From an uncultured Bacteroidota bacterium (GTDB lineage: Bacteria > Bacteroidota > Bacteroidia > Bacteroidales > CG2-30-32-10): a stretch of 33,389 nucleotides of DNA. The notes under the pieces are model-generated. The model was not told the DNA's origin and did not search any database. It was given only the letters and a program-made list of their open reading frames with translations. The position numbers and the translations under genes were made by a program. Position 1 is the stretch's first letter; every line of letters begins with the position of its first letter. Positions 8,248 through 14,837 of the stretch are shown piece by piece. Location: positions 1 through 33,389 of the forward strand of contig CAINEZ010000176.1 of the NCBI GenBank assembly GCA_903847905.1, written 5' to 3'.

Positions 8248-8262
8248 ACAAACGACGTGCCA
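8248..8262 (-). promoter_or_regulatory. Sigma-54 (-24/-12) promoter of the gas-vesicle operon
   Basis: Read on the minus strand: TGGCAC-GTCGT-TTGT. The consensus is TGGCAC-N5-TTGC; the -24 half is perfect, the spacing is exact and only the last base of the -12 half differs. Transcription would start near 8237, leaving a leader of about 68 bases before the gvpA ATG. The next gene upstream encodes an NtrC-type sigma-54 activator, which makes the match far more credible than an isolated hit. Confidence 0.75.
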
Positions 8263-8276
8263 GAAATAAAAAACAC

Positions 8277-8295
8277 ATACGATCCGTGTTCGTAT
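8277..8295. promoter_or_regulatory. Inverted repeat upstream of the sigma-54 promoter
   Basis: ATACGA and TCGTAT separated by 7 bases, centred about 49 bases upstream of the predicted gvpA transcription start. It may be a binding site for the NtrC-type regulator or another factor, although it is nearer than usual for an enhancer site. Confidence 0.35.
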
Positions 8296-8395
8296 ATGCC
8301 TGATTCCGAATGAATAAAAAAAGATTTATTTATTTTTAAAAATGAGAAATTGTCAAAAAATGAATTCTATTTTGAAGAGAAATTATAACAAAAAA

Positions 8396-8409
8396 CGCAC
8401 AGGTGTGCG
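8396..8409. terminator. Palindrome CGCACA-GG-TGTGCG: terminator of the regulator gene or enhancer site
   Basis: A perfect 6+6 inverted repeat with a 2-base centre. On the minus strand a GC-rich stem is followed by TTTTTTG, as for an intrinsic terminator of the regulator gene that ends at 8641. It is also centred about 165 bases upstream of the predicted gvpA start, a normal distance for an NtrC-type enhancer site. The sequence alone does not decide between the two, and both could be true. Confidence 0.45.
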
Positions 8410-8436
8410 ATTTTAATATTCTATAACGGATAGGAT

Positions 8437-8456
8437 AGAATGGGTAATCAAATTTG
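8437..8456. repeat. 20-bp direct repeat, copy 1 (downstream of the regulator gene)
   Basis: The 20 bases here match those at 10211-10230 at 19 positions (shared core GGGTAATCAAATTTG). The two copies flank the sigma-54 activator gene in the same orientation. This copy is about 210 bases upstream of the predicted gvpA transcription start. Confidence 0.5.
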
Positions 8457-8631
8457 CCACAGATTCACAGATTTATAAAATTAATTTTTATAATTAATGA
8501 CCCATGTTACACAGAAACACATTTTGCTTGCTCGTTCATTGCGAGGGAGTGACCTGCCTACCCGCTTCACCAGCAATGACAGATTCCATAGTTTTTAGAG
8601 ATGCCCATAAATTTAATCTATGAATTTGTGG
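8457..8631. repeat. Fold-back (MITE-like) intergenic element
   Basis: Imperfect inverted arms at 8457-8477 (CCACAGATTCACAGATTTA) and 8614-8631 (TAATCTATGAATTTGTGG) enclose an inner inverted pair, CATTGC at 8537-8542 and GCAATG at 8573-8578. This nested fold-back layout resembles a small non-autonomous repeat. Together with the promoter and palindromes at 8248-8409 it accounts for most of the 471-base gap between gvpA and the regulator gene; no further ORF is evident there. Confidence 0.45.
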
Positions 8632-8640
8632 TGTTTTTAA

Positions 8641-10092
8641 CTAATCACCATTTTTTTTGATGACGATATTGAATTTTTTCATTTTCCTGATCAATGCATC
8701 CCTTGAAATACCAAGGATTTCAGCAGTTGCTTTCTGATTATATTCACAATTATGCAATGCCAGCCGGATCAATTCCATTTCATTTTCTTCCAGATTTAAT
8801 TTGATGGAACTAACAAACTTTGATGATTTTGATTTGAGCTTAACCGGAAAATTTTGTACTCCCAAAGGGCCGCCATTACTGAGGATAATTGCTCTTTCCG
8901 TCATGTTTTTCAACTCCCTGACATTACCCGGGAAGTCATATTTCTTCAAAGCCTGAATGACGTCTTTATCAATTTGGGGAGTATGTTTATTGAATTTCAT
9001 AGCGAAATCCTTGGCGAAATAAAGCAATAGCGGTTCAATGTCCTCCGGCCGTTCCCTAAGAGGCGGAAGGTGAATGTGCAGAGTATTCAGCCGGTGAATC
9101 AGGTCGAGGCGGAATTTTTTTTCTTCCACTAATTTATCTAAATCATGATTGGTGGCCGAAATAATCCGAAAATCGGTAGAAATTTTATTAGTATCCCCAA
9201 CAGGGGTAATCTTTTTTTCTTCAATTGCCCGTAAAATTTTTGCCTGAAGATTCAAAGGCATATCAGCGATTTCGTCGAGAAACAATGTCCCCTGATCACA
9301 GATTTCAAAAAAGCCTTTTTTATCGGCTATCGCACCTGTAAACGATCCTTTTTTATGTCCAAAGAATTCACTTTCTAGAAGAGAATCCGTAATTGCGCTA
9401 CTATTTACCGCCCAAAAAAGATTATCTTTCCTGGTACTGGCAAAGTGAATAATTCTCGCGATATTTTCTTTTCCCGTACCGCTTTCTCCCGTAATGAGCA
9501 CATTGGTATCAGAATATTGTGAAGCAGTCATGGCCACTTCAAGAACATCCATAATCTGCCGGCTTACACCTACGAAATGACGTCCGATTCTTTCTTCCAA
9601 ACTTTTGGAAATTAAAGAGTCTTTTTCTTCTATTTTCTTCATTTTCTGCTGGAGATACAGAAATTTCTGGGTACGCTCAATTGCAATCTGAATATCAATA
9701 TGCCTGAAGGGTTTTCTGAGATAATCAATTGCACCTAACCGCATGGCTTTGATCACAGTATCCATATCTCCATGGGCCGAAACAATAATAACCTCCATGT
9801 CAGGATATTTCTCCTTTACTTCTTTTAAAATGTCCAAACCATCAGACCCGGGTAAGCGAACATCAAGAATTAATAAATCAATTTTCTGTTTTTTTAATAC
9901 CGATAAACCCTGATTGGCAGTATTGGCCTCTATAGCCTGAAATCCATTATTCTGAAGAAATTCATTCAATTCTTCAGTAAAATGCTTTTCATCATCCAGT
10001 ATAAGAACTGTAAACTTGTTCTGAGGGAATGAAGTTTTTTTTGTAGCATCTGTTTCCATTACAATTGAGTTGGTTTTGGAATTTATGTTCAT
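8641..10092 (-). CDS. NtrC-type sigma-54-dependent response regulator
   Basis: A 483-residue protein with three domains. The receiver (about 27-145) has the acidic pair D33/D34, phospho-acceptor D77 in LLILDVRLPG, S105 and K127. The AAA+ domain has Walker A GESGTGKE (202-209), the sigma-54 contact loop GSFTGA (249-254, Ser for the usual Ala) and Walker B GTLFLDEI (268-275). A Fis-type helix-turn-helix ends the protein (ATAEILGISRDALIRKMKKF). All parts for phosphorylation-controlled activation of sigma-54 RNA polymerase are present. Neighbours are a multi-PAS kinase upstream on the same strand and, downstream, a sigma-54 promoter before gvpA, so it probably controls gas-vesicle production; an NtrC-like regulator (GvrA) does so in Serratia. 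An alternative start is the Met at residue 12. The specific target is inferred. Confidence 0.95.
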   Translation of the reverse strand: MNINSKTNSIVMETDATKKTSFPQNKFTVLILDDEKHFTEELNEFLQNNGFQAIEANTANQGLSVLKKQKIDLLILDVRLPGSDGLDILKEVKEKYPDMEVIIVSAHGDMDTVIKAMRLGAIDYLRKPFRHIDIQIAIERTQKFLYLQQKMKKIEEKDSLISKSLEERIGRHFVGVSRQIMDVLEVAMTASQYSDTNVLITGESGTGKENIARIIHFASTRKDNLFWAVNSSAITDSLLESEFFGHKKGSFTGAIADKKGFFEICDQGTLFLDEIADMPLNLQAKILRAIEEKKITPVGDTNKISTDFRIISATNHDLDKLVEEKKFRLDLIHRLNTLHIHLPPLRERPEDIEPLLLYFAKDFAMKFNKHTPQIDKDVIQALKKYDFPGNVRELKNMTERAIILSNGGPLGVQNFPVKLKSKSSKFVSSIKLNLEENEMELIRLALHNCEYNQKATAEILGISRDALIRKMKKFNIVIKKNGD

Positions 10093-10210
10093 TTATTTAT
10101 ACTGTCAATACCTCGGTGATTTTATATTGTAAAACGAAAATGGAAGGTTAAAGTTACGTAAAAAAATTATAAAAAGCAAATGGTTGGTGATTTCGGGTTC
10201 GATAAATGGT

Positions 10211-10230
10211 AGAGTGGGTAATCAAATTTG
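10211..10230. repeat. 20-bp direct repeat, copy 2 (upstream of the regulator gene)
   Basis: It matches 8437-8456 at 19 of 20 positions and lies 119-138 bases upstream of the regulator ATG. A binding site for the regulator itself is one explanation; a duplicated repeat is another. No sigma-54 promoter match was found between it and the regulator gene. Confidence 0.45.
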
Positions 10231-10238
10231 TTCTCCAA

Positions 10239-10247
10239 GGGGGGGGG
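10239..10247. repeat. Run of nine G (C on the coding strand) between kinase and regulator genes
   Basis: A nine-base homopolymer in a low-GC region, 5 bases past the kinase stop codon and about 150 bases before the regulator start. Such runs are prone to slippage; here it could alter spacing in the leader of the regulator gene. Confidence 0.5.
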
Positions 10248-10251
10248 AGGA

Positions 10252-13200
10252 TTAATGGACAATAGGTAAGATAATCCGCATGGTTGTTCCTATTAAAGGA
10301 TCGCTTTGGATTTCAATATTCCCGCCCATTTCTTTAATTATTCCGAATGAAATGGAAAGTCCCAGCCCAGTTCCTTGCCCTGCTTTTTTTGTAGAATAGA
10401 ACGGAAGCATAATTTTGTCTATTTCACTTGCTTTAATTCCTATTCCATTATCTTTAACTTCAACATAAATGACTTGATCATCCTGATGCGTGCTGATATT
10501 AACCACCTTTCGATCCTGCACATGCGGGATCAATGTTTTCTTTTTTTCTTCCACAGCATCTTTGGCATTTGTCAGTAAATTCAGGATTACCTGTTCAAAT
10601 TTATATGTGTTTCCGAGAATAGGCTGGATTTTTTTGTCAAGGGAAATTCTTATATCAATTGCTTTGTGCTTATATTGCTCTGATACCATTGATATAGCGT
10701 TTTTAATGCTATCATTTATATCAAATAAAGTAAGGATATAATCGTCATGATCCTGGGAAAAAGCCCTTATGTGATCAATGATGTTTCCAATTCTTAAAAT
10801 ATTTTCAAATACTTTATCAGATTTGTCCTGAAGGTACTTTTCGTCAATAGTTTTTTTTGTTTTAATTTCAAGGAAAATATTTTCAAGACTCAAAGAAATG
10901 GTATTTAACGGTTGATTGATTTCATGTGCAATACCGGTAGCCATTTCCCCCAAGCCCGCCATGCGTTCAGTATGAATCAGCTTCCTTTCCATTTGTTTTC
11001 GTTGAGAGATATCCCTGATTATGGCCATAAATGCTTTTGGTTTACCACCGCTTTCCTGAATTAGAGTGGAACTGATTTCGCTAATAAATCGTGATTTATT
11101 TTTTTTAGTCAGTCGGACCTCTATATTTTGAACCAAGCCTTCGGACACTGTCCTTTTTTGCATCTCTTTCACTTTTTTAATTTCTTCAGGAGGGATGAAG
11201 CGTAAAAAATGCTTTCCTATAAAATTAGCTTTGTCTTCATCCCCCATAATTTCAAGAGTAATATTTGATACTTCTGTAATACGGCCATTCAGATCCAACA
11301 TAACTATACCTTCCGGTAGCGCATTCAATAATGTATGCGTTTCTTTTAATGCATTTTCTGTATTTATAAGCGAAGAGATGTCATTATTTGCGCCTCTGAT
11401 TCCTAAAAGAATCCCTTTCTTATCCAATATCGGCAAACAATTCACTTGCATGAAAACACTATGGCCTGTCTTATCTATATATTCAATAACCAAATTTCTT
11501 AAAACTTTTTTATCAGATAATTGGGCAAAGATTTTTTTCTTCAATTCAATTATAATCTTTGATTCAAAAAGATCATAGAAGTGTTTTATGCCAATGATTT
11601 CTGCCGGCGTGTATCCCATGATATCTGCTACAACAGGATTTGAATACGTATATAAGCCTTGAGCATCTGTTTCCCATATCCATTCTCCGACAGTTTCAGT
11701 GATTTGTTTATACCGTTCATCGCTTTCGCGTATTATTTTTTCAAAAAACCTGCGCTGCAATACCGCAGAGGTTTGGTTTATGAATGCCTGAACGACATTT
11801 TCATTTTTAAGCTCTTCGCCTTTTTGCAATATAAATGAAACCGATCCATACAATTCATTGTTTATAGAAAAACCCATCAAATGGACACTTCCCATGTTAA
11901 GCATCTTTTCAACAGCCAGGCAAACGGAACGAGGAATAGATTCTGCGGAGAGCTCATATAACCCTCCGTGAACCTGAATTATCTCTTTACTGCATAAGTC
12001 TTTATGCTGACGGGCAAAAGTGATATCATCTTTTGGTTTCACTTTCATTCCAACTATGCTTCTGCCTAATACTTTTTGTATTTTATCGATGATTGTGTTT
12101 TCAGCAAAAAATGATTCAACCGTAAGTTCGGTTACTCCTTTGTCAAAGGAATTGATCAGAATATATTTTGCTCCCGTTAGTTTTCTGAAGATTTCTGAGA
12201 TATAATCATAGATATTTTCTTCATGTGCGATCTCAACATACTTCATGGCTGATTCCGTCAATAAGGCAATACTCTCACTATAATAGTCTTTATCCTTATC
12301 CTTATTCTTGATATTGCTCACGATGCAATGGGATTGCAGAAAATGGCCATGCTTATCATAAGAAATTCTTCCTTCGAAGTATGCATGCATTATTTTTCCG
12401 TCCCCGCGCAGTACATCAAATTGTATATCGTTAATATAGCTCTGTTTAATGAATTTCAGAAAAATTTCCCTGAACATATTCTTATATTCAGGAGTAATAA
12501 AATCTACAAAATTTCTCCCGACAACTTTTTCTTTGTCTGAATATGCTAATGTATCTAGTGCGGCATGATTTACATCAAGGATGGTTCCATCTATACTGAG
12601 CGAATAATATCCAAATACTGCTTGTTCGTATAACAAACGGTAGTGTTGTTCGCTTTTACGCAATGCTTCTTCTGCCTGCTTGCGCTTGGTAATATCTTCA
12701 AAAGATGCCTGCATGCAAATTGGCTGGCCATTTGAATTAAATACCATGCTTGCTACTATCCGGATATCGAAGAGATTCCCATTCTTTCCTTGCCCAACCA
12801 ATTCCCCATTCCAGTTCCAGCGTGCGTGCAAGACCTTTATTATTTCCGCAGCCTTTTCTCCCATCAGCCAGAATTCCGTTATTGATTTTCCAAGTATTTC
12901 TGACTGTGAGTCATATCCCCACAACGAGAGAAATGCGGAATTCACATAGCTCAGATTTCCTTCAAGCCCAAAGATTGCAATTGCATTAAATGTTGATTCA
13001 ACAGCCCAATTCTTTACCAGAAGAGCCTCCTCCGTCTGCTTGCGCTCGGTGATGTCCCTGAAAATGCCATAAGTTCCGATAAGTATTCCCTTGTTGTTAA
13101 ACTGCGGTGTTGCCGTTACCAATAAGCAATGCCGTTCACCATTTGGAATAATAATATCGATTTCATAAGTAGACTTTTCCGCTCGCGACCGCTTCTCCGT

Positions 13201-13542
13201 TTCCTGCAATATCACTGGAATCTGTTCAGCGCTCACAAAATCTTTCAAATTACGCCCTTTTAAACTTCCGGGGGGCACACCAAAAATCCGCTCGGCTGCA
13301 GGATTTACGAAAACAAAACATTCATCCAAATCAACAACGCCCATTCCTTCACCCTGATTTTCGATAAGCAAGTGATACTTCTCTTCGCTTTCTTTCAGAG
13401 CTTGTTCTGCCTGTTTGCGTTTGGTTATATCAGATAAAGACACAACTAAGCAAGCTTCTTCTTCTTCTTCTTCTGCAAGAAACATTCTTGCTACATCAAA
13501 CTGAAGAATAAGCTCATCACTTTGAATAATTTCATCTTTCAT
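10252..13542 (-). CDS. Multi-PAS/GAF sensor histidine kinase (N-terminus begins inside a PAS domain)
   Basis: A 1096-residue soluble kinase. Residues 1-42 look like the last strands of a PAS domain (ELILQFDVARMFLA, then CLVVSLSDITKRKQAE). Next come three PAS domains (about 50-415), a GAF-like domain (about 420-600), two more PAS domains (about 605-850), HisKA with His873 in GIAHEINQPLN, and HATPase_c with N-box ILNLLTNAKDA, G1 KDNGIGI and G2 GQGTGLGLSI. All catalytic parts are intact. The HATPase domain carries an in-frame TLIPHVQDR between N- and G1-boxes that matches a dispersed palindrome. Six Glu in a row (residues 24-29) are encoded by a CTT microsatellite on the plus strand. The start overlaps the upstream stop as ATGA with a GGAG 7 bases ahead. 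Adjacent to the NtrC-type regulator, it is its likely partner. The start in mid-PAS suggests it was once continuous with the sensor encoded at 14834-17497. Confidence 0.9.
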   Translation of the reverse strand: MKDEIIQSDELILQFDVARMFLAEEEEEEACLVVSLSDITKRKQAEQALKESEEKYHLLIENQGEGMGVVDLDECFVFVNPAAERIFGVPPGSLKGRNLKDFVSAEQIPVILQETEKRSRAEKSTYEIDIIIPNGERHCLLVTATPQFNNKGILIGTYGIFRDITERKQTEEALLVKNWAVESTFNAIAIFGLEGNLSYVNSAFLSLWGYDSQSEILGKSITEFWLMGEKAAEIIKVLHARWNWNGELVGQGKNGNLFDIRIVASMVFNSNGQPICMQASFEDITKRKQAEEALRKSEQHYRLLYEQAVFGYYSLSIDGTILDVNHAALDTLAYSDKEKVVGRNFVDFITPEYKNMFREIFLKFIKQSYINDIQFDVLRGDGKIMHAYFEGRISYDKHGHFLQSHCIVSNIKNKDKDKDYYSESIALLTESAMKYVEIAHEENIYDYISEIFRKLTGAKYILINSFDKGVTELTVESFFAENTIIDKIQKVLGRSIVGMKVKPKDDITFARQHKDLCSKEIIQVHGGLYELSAESIPRSVCLAVEKMLNMGSVHLMGFSINNELYGSVSFILQKGEELKNENVVQAFINQTSAVLQRRFFEKIIRESDERYKQITETVGEWIWETDAQGLYTYSNPVVADIMGYTPAEIIGIKHFYDLFESKIIIELKKKIFAQLSDKKVLRNLVIEYIDKTGHSVFMQVNCLPILDKKGILLGIRGANNDISSLINTENALKETHTLLNALPEGIVMLDLNGRITEVSNITLEIMGDEDKANFIGKHFLRFIPPEEIKKVKEMQKRTVSEGLVQNIEVRLTKKNKSRFISEISSTLIQESGGKPKAFMAIIRDISQRKQMERKLIHTERMAGLGEMATGIAHEINQPLNTISLSLENIFLEIKTKKTIDEKYLQDKSDKVFENILRIGNIIDHIRAFSQDHDDYILTLFDINDSIKNAISMVSEQYKHKAIDIRISLDKKIQPILGNTYKFEQVILNLLTNAKDAVEEKKKTLIPHVQDRKVVNISTHQDDQVIYVEVKDNGIGIKASEIDKIMLPFYSTKKAGQGTGLGLSISFGIIKEMGGNIEIQSDPLIGTTMRIILPIVH
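10512..10531. repeat. Palindromic repeat in frame inside the HATPase domain
   Basis: GATCC and GGATC bracket a GCATGTGC-like centre. It resembles the intergenic palindrome at 4206-4223. It encodes part of TLIPHVQDR, a surface loop between the N- and G1-boxes where extra residues would be tolerated. Confidence 0.5.
13455..13474. repeat. CTT microsatellite (six units) in the kinase gene
   Basis: Six CTT units and a partial seventh encode the Glu run at residues 24-29 of the kinase. A change by whole units keeps the frame. Confidence 0.6.
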
Positions 13543-14837
13543 AATTTCGCTCCGATTTTGTTTCCTTCAGGTAGTTGACCATAATTTTTTTTGAAATTTT
13601 TCAACAGCTTTTTTTCTAATTCAATATAGTCGGCAGTAACGTGATACCGTATGCTCACATTATCATTATGAATGAATTCCGCTATACATTTATTCTTTAA
13701 CACTTTTCCGTTATAATTTGCAATGCGTCGGCGTAGATTTTTAGAAGAACCTATGTAAATAACACGACTGCTGCATTTCGGGTAAGGTATCTTCGTTGAA
13801 AGACACAGTTCGTAAACGCCCTGTTCAGTAGGGATTCGATTAATGGTTTTTAAAATTAATACGATGGGATTGCTGAATGAAATCCCATTTGGATAGTAGC
13901 AATCACTTCGTTCTCTGAAGTTGGGTATGGAAAGTAGTTTTCGACATTCACAGATTGTTCGCACTGAAATGTGGATGTCGTATTGCTTTTTCAGAATAGT
14001 TTGAATATCCTTATCGGTTAGCGCTTTGTCGGATTCATCAATAAAATTCTTAATAACATTAGCATAAAATCTTCTTTTTGAAATAAAAAGATTTTTCAAA
14101 ATGATAGTTTTTCCGCTTTGCATCTGAAGTAACAAAACGGAACCAAGCCTTGAAAGTCTTGATTCATCAAGATTAGGATGCGGATAAAGTAAAATGAATT
14201 TTCTCAACGTCAAAGGTTTGATATACGATACATCCCCTGCCTCCCAAAACTTTTTCTGAAATTCAATAATTCCGCGGACTATATGTTCTGAGAGTTTATT
14301 TCTCGTATTAATCATTTTCACCACAACTTCTTTATTCTGTCCGTTTAAGGGATATTGCTTTATTAATCTTTCATCGGCTATTTCAATTTTGAATATATGA
14401 CCGGGGTTTTCGGGAATACTTAGTGTTTGTCCATAATGTCCGACTTCTTCCCCGCCTGAATGACGCAGTCGGGCAGGGTTACACTCGTCAAAAAAATGTC
14501 TGCCTGTCCGCCTGCCTGCCGGCAAGGCAGGGTAGGCAGGCTCGATTACCCCAGTAAACTCCGCTTTTTTTGACTTCGAAAGCCTCGAATTCGAACATTC
14601 TGATCCAAACACTGACTTTATGGACAGACACTGAGTTTCCGTGCAAGCACTACTTATGTTTTCATTTGCCGGAACAACCTTAGCAAAAAAAGAAACTCGT
14701 TTTTCTTTGTAATTTTCGAAGCCATTAATTTTTCTTTCTACAAAACTTAGGTATTGATTCATTGACATTTTAAGAATTTTCGATAATGTTATTTTTGCTA
14801 TTGCTGATCCATGCAAAGGAGATATTTTCCTTTTCAT
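13539..14837 (-). CDS. Sigma-54 (RpoN)-like protein fused to a GIY-YIG domain, lying between two sensor genes
   Basis: A 432-residue protein. Residues about 140-255 follow the RpoN core-binding pattern: NKLSEHIVRGIIEFQKKFWE, then YIKPLTLRKF, DESRLSR (compare HESTVSR) and IILKNLFIS. Residues 272-305 follow the RpoN DNA-binding part: ALTDKDIQTILKK and VRTICECRKLLSIP, which matches the RpoN-box frame RT....R..L.IP but differs from ARRTVAKYRE. Region I, needed for activator control, is short or absent (residues 1-45 at best). Residues 338-426 are a GIY-YIG domain: GVYEL, VIYIGSSKNLRRRI, ELEKK and a late LPEGN, so the key Tyr, Tyr, Arg, Glu and Asn are present. Residues 100-135 (YPALPAGRRTGRHFF, then NPARLRHSGG) are encoded by an inserted palindromic repeat. 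Both ends overlap the neighbouring genes as ATGA. Possible roles: a specialised or inhibitory sigma-54 factor, or a homing-type insertion. Function unknown. Confidence 0.75.
   Translation of the reverse strand: MKRKISPLHGSAIAKITLSKILKMSMNQYLSFVERKINGFENYKEKRVSFFAKVVPANENISSACTETQCLSIKSVFGSECSNSRLSKSKKAEFTGVIEPAYPALPAGRRTGRHFFDECNPARLRHSGGEEVGHYGQTLSIPENPGHIFKIEIADERLIKQYPLNGQNKEVVVKMINTRNKLSEHIVRGIIEFQKKFWEAGDVSYIKPLTLRKFILLYPHPNLDESRLSRLGSVLLLQMQSGKTIILKNLFISKRRFYANVIKNFIDESDKALTDKDIQTILKKQYDIHISVRTICECRKLLSIPNFRERSDCYYPNGISFSNPIVLILKTINRIPTEQGVYELCLSTKIPYPKCSSRVIYIGSSKNLRRRIANYNGKVLKNKCIAEFIHNDNVSIRYHVTADYIELEKKLLKNFKKNYGQLPEGNKIGAKL
14440..14545. repeat. Compound palindromic repeat in frame inside the sigma-54-like/GIY-YIG gene
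   Basis: Two adjoining palindromic parts, one around CCCGCCTGA...TCGGGCAGGG and one around CCTGCCTGCCGGCAAGGCAGG, add about 35 residues (LPAGRR...NPARLRHSGG) that have no counterpart in sigma-54 proteins. The second part shares its core with repeats at 4177, 27934 and 31448. Confidence 0.65.

Noticed and set aside
10093-10210. Second sigma-54 promoter for the regulator gene
   Set aside because: No GG and GC pair with the required spacing on the minus strand was found, even in loose form.
13539-14837. Intein within the kinase
   Set aside because: The middle gene is not in frame with the flanking pieces; start and stop codons overlap, and no intein splicing motifs are seen.
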